From Segatella copri (GTDB lineage Bacteria > Bacteroidota > Bacteroidia > Bacteroidales > Bacteroidaceae): a DNA stretch of 64,000 bases. How positions within the stretch are numbered: position 1 is the first letter of the stretch; the number at the start of each line of letters is the position of its first letter. The translations under genes were made by a program, and so were the position numbers. Below are positions 52,993 to 61,393 of the stretch, piece by piece. The stretch covers positions 1,955,001-2,019,000 of the forward strand of contig NZ_CP137557.1 in NCBI RefSeq assembly GCF_019249655.2, given 5' to 3'. A model generated the notes under the pieces. It was not told where the DNA came from and ran no database searches. It was given only the letters and a program-made list of their open reading frames with translations.

Positions 52993-55209
52993 CTATAGTC
53001 GGTTCAATTCATCTTCCGCACTGTTCATGCCGTTGTATCTTCCCTTGCGCTTGTTGAATTTCCAGGTTACGGTCAACTTGTAGCTCCATAGCTTGTAATC
53101 CTCAGTCTGGGAGAAGTCAACGGCATGCTCGTGGGTTCGCTCCTTGAAGAGCTGCTGATGGAAGAGGTCGTTGGCACTGAAGGCAACCTGTAATCTGCCG
53201 TCCATCCACGATTTGTTGGCACCAAGACTCCAGTTCTGAGTGGGGCTGAACTTCGTTTTGCCCACTTGTCCTCCGTTGTCAAAACTGTAGGAGAGCGACA
53301 GCTGATAGTCGTTTTGTAGCGTGAAGTAATTGTCAAACGATGCATTCCAAGTTGCTCCGTTATAGCTGATTAGCTCTCCATGATCATTTACGGAGAAGCG
53401 CTGGTAAGTGATGCTTGCATTGACATTCGGACGCCAGCAGCCGAAGACGTGACCCCAGTTGAGATAGGCCATGTATTTCTGCATCTTGTTGAAGTTCATG
53501 AATGTACTCACGTATCTTACGGGCTTGTCCTCCGGCACTTCATGAATGTACATGATGGAGTGGTCGATACGGGTATATCTCAGCATTCCCATGAAGTCTT
53601 TCCACTGTACCGAGTAGGTCAGACGATAGGTGTTGACAGGCTGCAGCTTCGGATTGCTGATCTGATACTGAAAGCGCGAGGTATAGTAGATGTTCCCGCT
53701 TAGCTGACTGAAAGAAGGTCGGGCGGTGGTAGTTCGGAAGCTGAGCGAGTGATGCCACGACGGTTCTTTGAGAGTGATACCGAACGATGGAAACCATTGG
53801 TCGTAATGACGCTCCATATTATCGGGAGATTCCTCCGACAGATTGGTGTATCGGGATGTGAGATGCTCGTATCGGATGCCTGCCCACCAGCTCCATCTGC
53901 CAGCTTCACCCTGATATTGCAGGTAAGCAGCCGTCTTGGTATCGTGGTTTTTGTATTCCGTAGTTCCAAGCATATCGGCAGAACTTTCGGTTTTTCCCTT
54001 GCCTTCCATCAGGCTCCATTCGCCACCATAGTTGATGGAATGTTTATCAGAGATGAGTTGCTTGACTTCGATTCTTCCACTATAGATATCGTAGTTGGAA
54101 TTAGAGCGGTTGAGGGTTTCCTGCATCTCGCTACCTTCTTTCTCCGTGATAGGCTGGCTGTCAGAATTCTTGTTCCTTGCATAGTCCAGATAAATCTGTG
54201 ATGAGAAATGCTTCGACCATTTAGCCAGATGGAAGAGGTTGAAGTGGTGACTGCGCTGGTGTCCCCATTGCTGGCTCTCCGCATCAAAATACTTCATCTC
54301 GCCATCCGCATCAGAAAGCTTCATCTCGCTATTTGTATCTTCTCCTGCTGGGTTAGGATAGCGATAGTACTGCTGCTGTTTCTCGCTTCTGCCGCCATTC
54401 AGCCAAAGCCCTTCCCATTGTATTCCCACTTCGTGTTGCTTGCTGAGCAACCAGTCGAAGTTGAGTTCTGTAGCGTTATAATTTGCCTTGTTCTTGCCAT
54501 GGCGGTCGGTTCCGAAGAGATATTCGCCATCATTGGCTCTTACGAGCGCTTCCTGTGGCTGATGCACATTGTATCGGTTGTCTGTGTAGCCGTAAAATCC
54601 TGTGAGCGAAATCTTCTTCGTTACCCAACCCAGGGTCAATTCCTCGTGGTTGGTGTTCACCTCGCTCAATTTATCATACACCTGCATCTTGCCGAATATA
54701 CCCTCGTCTGTTCTTCTCGTCAGGATTCTCAGTACGGCTCCCGTCGTTGCATCATATTTTGCACCAGGAGTGGTAATGAGTTCTATTTCATCTATCTGCT
54801 TCACATCGAGATGAGAGAGTTCGGCAGAAGTCGCCTTCTTGTCGTTGAGATAGATGGTGGGTGCTCCCAGTCCGTTTACCTCCAGGCTTCCGTCGGCGGT
54901 TTGTTTCATACCGGGTATGTGCTTCAATACATCATCCAGCGTTGGCTCCTTTGCCAAAGGAGTATTACGGACACGGGTAACCAAGGCATCGTTTCTCATC
55001 TTGTACATCGGGCGATGACCTGTTACGGTTACGGCTTGAATCTCGGCCTCCTTATCAGCTTTTGTCTCAGCCTCCTTATCAGCTTTGATCGAATCTTTTT
55101 CCGTCTGTATTGAGTCTGCGCAAACTCCGGATGTCGGGAGTTTCCCATTTTGTGCAGTTGCACAGGTGGCGGTGGCTAGCATCGCGCATAAAACTGTTTC
55201 TTTCTTCAT
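52993..55209 (-). CDS. Outer-membrane beta-barrel protein (plug-like, no STN)
   Basis: A 738-residue protein from the ATG at 55209, with signal peptide (about 1-20, CATAQ). A 24-bp tandem repeat encodes two copies of KADKEAE-(T/I) near residues 43-58. The plug-like domain follows (about 60-175: PTIYLNDKKATSAELSHLD, LITTPGAKYDATTGAVLRI) and then a PF14905-type barrel ending GRYNGMNSAEDELNRL. It has no beta-sandwich domain. It diverges from the histidine kinase gene at 55372, a likely regulator, and is convergent with FKBP. Confidence 0.86.
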   Translation of the reverse strand: MKKETVLCAMLATATCATAQNGKLPTSGVCADSIQTEKDSIKADKEAETKADKEAEIQAVTVTGHRPMYKMRNDALVTRVRNTPLAKEPTLDDVLKHIPGMKQTADGSLEVNGLGAPTIYLNDKKATSAELSHLDVKQIDEIELITTPGAKYDATTGAVLRILTRRTDEGIFGKMQVYDKLSEVNTNHEELTLGWVTKKISLTGFYGYTDNRYNVHQPQEALVRANDGEYLFGTDRHGKNKANYNATELNFDWLLSKQHEVGIQWEGLWLNGGRSEKQQQYYRYPNPAGEDTNSEMKLSDADGEMKYFDAESQQWGHQRSHHFNLFHLAKWSKHFSSQIYLDYARNKNSDSQPITEKEGSEMQETLNRSNSNYDIYSGRIEVKQLISDKHSINYGGEWSLMEGKGKTESSADMLGTTEYKNHDTKTAAYLQYQGEAGRWSWWAGIRYEHLTSRYTNLSEESPDNMERHYDQWFPSFGITLKEPSWHHSLSFRTTTARPSFSQLSGNIYYTSRFQYQISNPKLQPVNTYRLTYSVQWKDFMGMLRYTRIDHSIMYIHEVPEDKPVRYVSTFMNFNKMQKYMAYLNWGHVFGCWRPNVNASITYQRFSVNDHGELISYNGATWNASFDNYFTLQNDYQLSLSYSFDNGGQVGKTKFSPTQNWSLGANKSWMDGRLQVAFSANDLFHQQLFKERTHEHAVDFSQTEDYKLWSYKLTVTWKFNKRKGRYNGMNSAEDELNRL

Positions 55210-55341
55210 ATTCTTCCTTGTTTTTTGTTTTCGTTTGCAAAGGAATAGCTTTTCGGGCTCAAAATCGCAAATAATCATTACTGAAACATTACGCTGGCAA
55301 AATAATCTTGCTTCACCTTATTATATATAATGAAATCTTCG

Positions 55342-55349
55342 TACCTTTG
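55342..55349 (+). promoter_or_regulatory. -7 box (TACCTTTG) of the two-component operon
   Basis: TACCTTTG lies 22 bp before the chosen kinase start (55372); this argues against the in-frame ATG at 55330, which would precede the promoter. Confidence 0.6.
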
Positions 55350-55371
55350 CACAGAAAAAAGAAAAAATGAT

Positions 55372-56790
55372 ATGAATAGAAGAATCAAACAAGTCTGGCT
55401 GCTCGCCATCCTTTCCTCTTTCCTGCTGATAGGCTTGCAGACCTATTGGCTCTACAATAGTGTAACCTATTCGATGGGAGAGATGGGGAAGAAAAATGCC
55501 GAAAAGGCGGAACAGGCAATAGTCACTTATCAGACAAATATCGGAGCAGCGGTAAAAGAAAAATCACATATCGGTTATGTCGTTACGGCATCTTTTTCTG
55601 ACTTCAAGCGTCCCTGTACTACGATTTGCTCTCCGCTGGATACGGATACAATCATTGGTGGAGTGGTGTATAGCAAGCCGGGATTCGGCAACGTGATGGA
55701 GAAGAGAGATACTTTCGATTTGCGTGAGACGGATTCCAACAATTCTTTTGATTGTCTGAATACTTACATCACTTACCAGCTTACCCGCTTTGACAAGGCG
55801 CATTTTGACCGTTTCATCAGTAGGAAACTGGGCAATGATTTCATCGGGGCAGAGATGAATACGGGCAAGCATCGTCTATGGCAGACAAGAATCGTAGAGC
55901 CTCCTACCTTGTTTCATCACGAAATGTTGGTGGAAGTGCCTTTCAATCCTATCCAGTATCAGTCGATGCAGATGAGGATGCAGGTGCCGATGCTGCCCAT
56001 TCTGAAGGGAATGATGTGGCAGATGATAGGAAGTCTCCTGGTTACCATCATGCTTCTCCTGAGCATAGCTTATCTCATCAAGGTGCTGCTCCTGCAGAAG
56101 AAGGTGGATAAGATGCGAAGCGACTTCGTGCATACGATGATTCACGAGTTGAAGCGCCCCGTGCAGACGCTGAAGATGTGTGTATCCGTATTCTCTGCTC
56201 AAAAGACTGATGAGAAGGATGAGAATGCCCTTATCATGGAGACCGTAAGAGAGGAGAGCGATAACCTGACTGCCTATCTCGCCAAACTTCGTGAAGTAAT
56301 CAGGGCAGAGGAACATATCCCGCTCCAGATAACTTCTTTCGATATCCATGCCGCCTTGCAGAATCTGGTGGCTGTGTATCGAAAGAATAAGCAGAAGGAG
56401 GTGAATGTTTCGCTCGATTACCAGCGCACTTCCGATAGGATGATGGGAGATAGAGACCAGCTTCTGAATGTGGTCAGCAATCTGATGGAGAACTCGGTGA
56501 AGTATTCCGGCGATATTGTCAATATTCATGTTGCCTGCCGAGATACCGAGAAGGAGGAAGTCATGATTTCTGTATCAGATAATGGAATCGGAATTTCGCC
56601 CGACGAGCAGCAGAGAGTCTGGACGAAGTTCTATCGCAGCAATGCTTACCCGGATATGATGCAGCCGGGCATCGGCTTGGGTTTGAGTTTTGTGGATATG
56701 ATTGTGAAGGCCCATGGGGGCAGAAAAATGATGCAGAGCGAAGTGGGCAAGGGAACCAGGATTTCGATCATCATCCCGCAGCACTCCTGA
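55372..56790 (+). CDS. Sensor histidine kinase
   Basis: A 472-residue inner-membrane kinase. TM1 lies about 8-27 (VWLLAILSSFLLIGLQTYWL), a periplasmic sensor of about 190 residues follows, and TM2 lies about 215-240. HisKA has the phospho-acceptor H258 (TMIHELKRPVQTLK). The HATPase domain shows NLMENSVKYSG (N box), SDNGIGISPDEQ (G1) and GIGLGLSFVDMI (G2). It is 34 bp from the response regulator and divergent from the barrel gene at 52993, so it probably senses envelope state and controls that barrel. Confidence 0.93.
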   Translation: MNRRIKQVWLLAILSSFLLIGLQTYWLYNSVTYSMGEMGKKNAEKAEQAIVTYQTNIGAAVKEKSHIGYVVTASFSDFKRPCTTICSPLDTDTIIGGVVYSKPGFGNVMEKRDTFDLRETDSNNSFDCLNTYITYQLTRFDKAHFDRFISRKLGNDFIGAEMNTGKHRLWQTRIVEPPTLFHHEMLVEVPFNPIQYQSMQMRMQVPMLPILKGMMWQMIGSLLVTIMLLLSIAYLIKVLLLQKKVDKMRSDFVHTMIHELKRPVQTLKMCVSVFSAQKTDEKDENALIMETVREESDNLTAYLAKLREVIRAEEHIPLQITSFDIHAALQNLVAVYRKNKQKEVNVSLDYQRTSDRMMGDRDQLLNVVSNLMENSVKYSGDIVNIHVACRDTEKEEVMISVSDNGIGISPDEQQRVWTKFYRSNAYPDMMQPGIGLGLSFVDMIVKAHGGRKMMQSEVGKGTRISIIIPQHS

Positions 56791-56824
56791 TGCATCCGGT
56801 TTAACGCTATAAACAACAGAAAAA

Positions 56825-57511
56825 ATGATCAAGATATTATTTGCAGACGATGACTTGAAGTATTCTATGTTGCTGAAGAGTTTCCTGCAGCAGCATGGCT
56901 ACGATGTGACTTATGCCGGAAATGGCAAGAAGGCATGGGAGCAGTTCCCGGAAGTGAAGCCCGACCTGGTATTGCTCGACATCAATATGCCGGAGATGGA
57001 TGGCTATGAGGTGGCTGAGCGCATCAGAGCTATCGACCCGAAGGTACTTATCTTCTTCCTCACCGACCGTACGGAGAAGAACGATCGACTGAAAGGTTTC
57101 TCCCTGAAGGCAAACGATTATCTTGCCAAACCCTTCTATCCGGAAGAGTTGCTGGCAAGAATAGAGGAGCGGTTCTCCATGAATGAGAGTGAGACGATAG
57201 AAGAGGAGGTGTATCATTTCGGAGAAACCACCTTCTGCTATAACAACAATGAGCTTCGCACCCGTTCCTCTCGTGTGCTCATCACCAGCCGACAAGCCGA
57301 CATCCTCCGTCTGCTGGCGAAGAATATCGGCAATGTAGTAAGCAAGGAGATGATACAGGAGGCGGTGTGGGGTACCGTGAGCTATGCCAACTCCCTGGCT
57401 GTGAATGTGCAGATGACGTATCTCCGCCATGCTCTTCAGCATGATGCGACCGTTAAGATTGAGTCGCTGAAGAAAAAGGGATATGTCTTATCTGTTATTT
57501 CTCCAGAGTAA
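56825..57511 (+). CDS. OmpR-family response regulator
   Basis: A 228-residue regulator with a receiver domain (1-120; acidic pocket D8-D9, phospho-acceptor D52 in LLDINMPEMDG, Lys in LAKPFYPEE) and a PhoB-type winged helix (about 130-226; ITSRQADILRLLAKNIGNVV, EAVWGTVSYANSLAVNVQMT). It acts with the kinase directly upstream. Its 3' end overlaps the convergent gene at 57495 by 17 bp. Confidence 0.95.
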   Translation: MIKILFADDDLKYSMLLKSFLQQHGYDVTYAGNGKKAWEQFPEVKPDLVLLDINMPEMDGYEVAERIRAIDPKVLIFFLTDRTEKNDRLKGFSLKANDYLAKPFYPEELLARIEERFSMNESETIEEEVYHFGETTFCYNNNELRTRSSRVLITSRQADILRLLAKNIGNVVSKEMIQEAVWGTVSYANSLAVNVQMTYLRHALQHDATVKIESLKKKGYVLSVISPE

Positions 57512-57917
57512 CGATGATGTAGCTTCTGCCATCCTCTTTCAGACCTCTTTCCTGAATGGCTTTGGTGCCCTCTTTTAAGACATCGATGGCTCTGATCTTG
57601 CTGGGAGAAATCTTGTTGAAATCTTCTTCAGTCAGTTCCTGCTCTCTGCCCTTGATCAGATAGTGAGGGGCTGTCTTGGCGACAGGAGGTGTGGTAGTAG
57701 TGATGATATGAATCTCTATCACATCTCTTTTGGGTGCCGGCAAGACGTTGGTGTTTACCTGGTAATTCTTGATGGTTTTACCGATGAGTTCCTTGCCGGT
57801 GAAGTTCGGAATGCGTTCGCCGTCGATGGTGTAGATACGCAGGGTATCTGCCTTCGATGCCATACTGCTGGTTATGCCCAGCAGGGCAAATGCAATGGTG
57901 AAAATATACTTTTTCAT
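57495..57917 (-). CDS. Small secreted protein with TonB-plug-like tail
   Basis: A 140-residue exported protein from the ATG at 57917, with signal peptide (about 1-20, SSMASKA). The C-terminal ~45 residues (NKISPSKIRAIDVLKEGTKA, then RSYIIVTLEK) resemble the short plug-like motif (I-x-S-I-x-V-L-K ... G-V-I-x-V-T) of SusC-like receptors and M56 peptidase partners. The longer upstream frame to 57959 would overlap the anti-sigma stop. It is the third gene of the sigma/anti-sigma operon and may act as an extracytoplasmic signal or chaperone; this is inference. Confidence 0.7.
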   Translation of the reverse strand: MKKYIFTIAFALLGITSSMASKADTLRIYTIDGERIPNFTGKELIGKTIKNYQVNTNVLPAPKRDVIEIHIITTTTPPVAKTAPHYLIKGREQELTEEDFNKISPSKIRAIDVLKEGTKAIQERGLKEDGRSYIIVTLEK

Positions 57918-57955
57918 AAGCGTGAAATGTTTATAATTAAGCGTGAAATGTTTTA

Positions 57956-58924
57956 TCATTCGTTTAACTGTGCCAAAGGAAGTAGCTGATAGCTACCATC
58001 TTGTGTTTCCTTGATATTGATGGTGTAATGCTGCATGTTGCCGTCGTTGTCCAGGGTTGAGATAACGATGTTATCGCCTTGGCGGTTGATGGTCAGCTGC
58101 TCGGCAGAAGGCAGGGCGGCAGAGGCTACTTCATAAATCTGAGTGAAATCTTCATGAATGCTTCTTTCTGCTTCAGATGAGGTCTTTTCGGCATTGCCGG
58201 AAGTCTTCTCTTTGTTTTCTGAAGTCTTCTCCGTATTACCTAAAGAGGTCTCTGCTGTCTTCCCAGCATCTTTCTCGCTTCTTTCTGCGAAATTCTTTCT
58301 TTTGGCAAGGGCCATCTTTCTTGACTTCATCTCCTGTGGAGTCACGATATCCTTTGTGGCAGCCAGGAAGAGGGAGTCGGCACGTTCCATCTTTTCGTAC
58401 GCATTCAGATTCCCGTTTCCATCTTCTGAAGATGGCTGCGAGCGAACCACCTGCTCTGTAGAAACCAGGTTGGTGAAACCAGGTTGTTGTTCGGAAGAGG
58501 ATGAGAAATAATCCTTGATAGGGAAGAGCAGGAAGATGAGGCCTGCCAGCATCGCCGTAGCGAGAAGAATGGCAGAGAGGCGTACCCATCTTGTTTCGTG
58601 CTTCTTTGAAGCTGCAAGGGACATCTCTTTCATTTGCGGCTGTCCATCAGCTTCTTCTTTTCTGTCCAGTTCTTTCATCTCTTCTTTTCCGTCCAATTCT
58701 TCCATCATTTCCATTTCTGTTTGATGGAAATTCGGAGTATAGTTCTCCATTCCCAGCATCAGGTTTCTGATGTCGAGATCCTCATCCGTTAAATCCTTAT
58801 TCTCGCAATGGCGATAGAAATCAGCCAATGCCTGTTCTTCCTCCACGCTGGTATCAGCATCGAGGTAGCGCTCTATCAGCTCATGGCGATAGGTTATATC
58901 TTCTAATTTCTTCATTTCTTTCAT
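57956..58924 (-). CDS. Probable anti-sigma factor, membrane-anchored
   Basis: A 322-residue bitopic protein. The acidic N-terminus (1-105) begins MKEMKKLEDITYRHELIERY, a short helical segment typical of Bacteroidota anti-sigma factors with DxxxxxEEEQALxxF-like pattern (DTSVEEEQALADFYR). One transmembrane helix follows (about 115-134: LSAILLATAMLAGLIFLLF). The periplasmic part has a low-complexity Glu/Lys/Thr/Ser region (about 220-250, repeats of EKTS) and a C-terminal beta-rich end. It directly follows the ECF sigma gene. A second Met at codon 4 may be the true start. Confidence 0.75.
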   Translation of the reverse strand: MKEMKKLEDITYRHELIERYLDADTSVEEEQALADFYRHCENKDLTDEDLDIRNLMLGMENYTPNFHQTEMEMMEELDGKEEMKELDRKEEADGQPQMKEMSLAASKKHETRWVRLSAILLATAMLAGLIFLLFPIKDYFSSSSEQQPGFTNLVSTEQVVRSQPSSEDGNGNLNAYEKMERADSLFLAATKDIVTPQEMKSRKMALAKRKNFAERSEKDAGKTAETSLGNTEKTSENKEKTSGNAEKTSSEAERSIHEDFTQIYEVASAALPSAEQLTINRQGDNIVISTLDNDGNMQHYTINIKETQDGSYQLLPLAQLNE

Positions 58925-58933
58925 TTTTAGAGT

Positions 58934-59440
58934 TTATGACTTCATCATTTTCAGCAATGATCTTCTTGCTGCTGAAATCATCGTCTTGGTGCTCGTCTTG
59001 TTGGCTCCGCAGATTTCGGCAATCTCATCGAGGCTCTTTCCCTCGCTTCTCAATAGCAGCATTCTTCTCTGCGTATCCGGAAGCCTGTCCATCGCCCTGT
59101 TGAGTCGCCTTTGCGTATCTTCGCCGATGATGGCCTGGTCGGTACGCTCGGTTGCCGTACAGATTCCTGCAGGATGCTTCATCTGTTCCAGCGATGCCGT
59201 CTGGGCTTTGTTGCGTCTCAGATGGTCGATGCAGAGATTCTTGGCTATCGTCATACCTAAGGCCTCGATGCTCTGGTATTCAGAGAGCCTTTCGTGCATC
59301 TTCCAGAGCTTCACCAGGGTTTCCTGTACGATGTCGTCGGCTTCTTCGGCAAGGGTTCCTGCCGAGAGATAACGTTGACAATGTGCCGTCAACCTGGGGC
59401 GCATTTCCTGGGCGATATGTTCAAATTCTGTTTCTTCCAT
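58934..59440 (-). CDS. ECF sigma factor
   Basis: A 168-residue sigma-70-family protein from the ATG at 59440. Region 2 contains ADDIVQETLVKLWKMHERL and LCIDHLRRNKA. Region 4 contains LPDTQRRMLLLRSEGKSLDE then IAEICGANKTSTKTMISAAR. The frame extends to 59488 but that extension is basic and unlike the family N-terminus. It begins the operon sigma, anti-sigma, secreted protein. A palindrome overlaps its promoter. Confidence 0.92.
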   Translation of the reverse strand: MEETEFEHIAQEMRPRLTAHCQRYLSAGTLAEEADDIVQETLVKLWKMHERLSEYQSIEALGMTIAKNLCIDHLRRNKAQTASLEQMKHPAGICTATERTDQAIIGEDTQRRLNRAMDRLPDTQRRMLLLRSEGKSLDEIAEICGANKTSTKTMISAARRSLLKMMKS

Positions 59441-59495
59441 TTGTTCCTTTTTATGTGTATGACGCAAGAAGAGGCGAAAGGTAAACAAAAAAAAT

Positions 59496-59527
59496 GCTAC
59501 CTTCGCACATTTCTGTGCAAAGATAGC
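59496..59527 (-). promoter_or_regulatory. Sigma operon promoter within a 14-bp dyad
   Basis: GCTACCTTCGCACA (59496-59509) and TGTGCAAAGATAGC (59514-59527) pair at 12 of 14 positions. The minus-strand -7 box TATCTTTG (complement of 59518-59525) lies in one arm, so a dimeric regulator bound here would cover the promoter. Confidence 0.6.
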
Positions 59528-59780
59528 ATAAAAATTTGAGATATTGACATATCTTTTATTTTATTTGTGGATGAAGTGGTTTATTCCTCTGTTTTTGCCA
59601 TCATTACAATGATATTACAGGTGCAGAAAATCAGTGATGTAACAGCTTTGTAATATTTATGTTTTACGGTAGAAATATCTTCTCCTTACCTTTGCAGTCG
59701 AAATGAAGAAGATGTCTTTCCTATGTCAATGAGGAGGGTTTCATTCGGAATAAACAAAATCAGATTTACGTGTACCTCAA

Positions 59781-61360
59781 ATCCGCAACCTATAGGGTTT
59801 AGTGGGATTTTGCTTGCAAAGCGACAAAATTCATTTTATTGTACATATTTCTTGCACAACAGAAATGTCGCAGACACAAAATCCCCTTACCCCATAAAGC
59901 GACTTGAGGTAATACGCTGGTTTAACCAGAAAAGCATGGTCTTTAACCAAAGTCTGTCTTGAACAGGTTGGCATAAGCATTGTTGTCTGAGTAAATATTC
60001 AATACATGCCTACGTGATGTCTTAATCCATTTCGCAGGAACAGAGATGAACTTGAAAACAAAGGTCTTGATTCTGCTGGTGGCACGCAATCCAAATTCAT
60101 GGGTTTTCAATCTCTGCATAATAGCTTTGTAGAAGTTTCTGATGAGAGCTGTCATAAGCAGGAATACAGTATTCTGTGCCATGAACGATTTTGGCAATCG
60201 ATTCCAGCCAAAGCCATTGTTCATGTCATCGAAGATGCGTTCCTTGCCACCACGAAGATTGTAGAATTCCACGATGTCTCTTGCACTCGACTTGTAATCG
60301 TTAGTCAGTATACATCTGTAGGTATATTCGCCTTCCCAAATGTCAAGGTCTCCATCTATTCGCCTTTGTCTCTGTATGACAAGACGATACGGTTTTCCTT
60401 TCCATTTCTCAACAAGGATGGAATTCAGCTCAAATTCAATACCGTTGATTTCAACAGTTTTCCATCCAGTCAAGGCAAACATGGAATCGTAGAAGGAAGA
60501 GCATCTGTTGGCACGAATATAAAAATGCCTGCAATGAGCCTCTACCATATCTACGATTTCCTCCGAGCATGAGCCGCAATCCATGCGGGCACGGGATATA
60601 TATACTTCTGATGCCTCCAGTCGCTTGAAGATTCTTTCCAAAGTCTCTCTTTGGTTGAAGCGCACGTTTGTGTTGCCGTCTCTATTTTCAATACCGACAA
60701 TCATGTCGTTAATGACTGCCACACCTGGACTATAGCCCAGGAACTTCTTGTAGGTTGGTTTTGCATCATGCTTCTCTGTTTCAATGAACTGATGGTCAAA
60801 GTCAAAATCATACTCTTGACCGGATTTCAATTGACCAGTAGCAAGCAGGGCTTTGATCAATAAGCAGTTCATCTTGTCTGCAGTATTGAAATCATAGGAG
60901 TTGCCAGAAGCAGATTTATAGGTGATGTTCTTACAAGTCAGTTCTTCGATAGCACGCAATATGGTGTCTGCGCTGCAAGTGCGAAGAGTTGGATGAAGAG
61001 ACAAATGTTTCATCAAGTGAGTTGTAACATCCTCAATACATGAGCCGCCACAAAGATATACGCACATCAGAGAGCGTAGAATTTCGCTATATTGATAACC
61101 AAACATAGTGCATCTCAATCCCAAGGTGGAATCTATGGTTTGAGCTAAAAGAGCATCAAATTGCTCCATAATAGAAAAAATTCCTCCAAAAGGAGTGAGT
61201 TTCTCAGATTTTATTTGTATCTTTGCCATGTCATATTAGAGTTTTGCTTGTCTTCTTTTCGCAACACTAAGGTAAGTGAAAATTCTGACATGGCAAAATC
61301 CTGGGCAACTTTTTGTTGCTCAGGCACTTATAAATAATGTTAAACTATAGTGTTGCGGAA
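59781..61360 (-). mobile_element. IS1380-family insertion sequence
   Basis: About 1.58 kb with one transposase. The left end reads ATCCGCAACCTATAGGG at 59781 and the right end, reversed, TTCCGCAACACTATAG (61345-61360), giving inverted repeats of about 15 bp. GGATTTTGC also recurs inside both ends. Target duplication is not clear. It inserted just 5' of the porin gene. Confidence 0.75.
59943..61229 (-). CDS. IS1380-family transposase
   Basis: A 428-residue DDE transposase of the IS1380 family, seemingly intact. Family marks are the N-terminal LTPFGGIFSIMEQFDALL, the DFDHQFIETEKHDAKPTYK segment holding the first catalytic Asp, the second Asp in SRARMDCGSCSEEIV, and the third acidic region YNLRGGKERIFDDMNNGFGW. 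The start is 30 bp from the right-end motif GGATTTTGC region. It is read away from the porin gene. Confidence 0.9.
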   Translation of the reverse strand: MAKIQIKSEKLTPFGGIFSIMEQFDALLAQTIDSTLGLRCTMFGYQYSEILRSLMCVYLCGGSCIEDVTTHLMKHLSLHPTLRTCSADTILRAIEELTCKNITYKSASGNSYDFNTADKMNCLLIKALLATGQLKSGQEYDFDFDHQFIETEKHDAKPTYKKFLGYSPGVAVINDMIVGIENRDGNTNVRFNQRETLERIFKRLEASEVYISRARMDCGSCSEEIVDMVEAHCRHFYIRANRCSSFYDSMFALTGWKTVEINGIEFELNSILVEKWKGKPYRLVIQRQRRIDGDLDIWEGEYTYRCILTNDYKSSARDIVEFYNLRGGKERIFDDMNNGFGWNRLPKSFMAQNTVFLLMTALIRNFYKAIMQRLKTHEFGLRATSRIKTFVFKFISVPAKWIKTSRRHVLNIYSDNNAYANLFKTDFG

Positions 61361-61393
61361 TTAAGGGTGTATATATATATAATAAGGTAAGAA

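Noticed and set aside
54208..55113. 301-codon reading frame antisense to the barrel at 52993
   Set aside because: Low-complexity hydrophobic shadow; the opposite strand has a signal peptide, plug and barrel.
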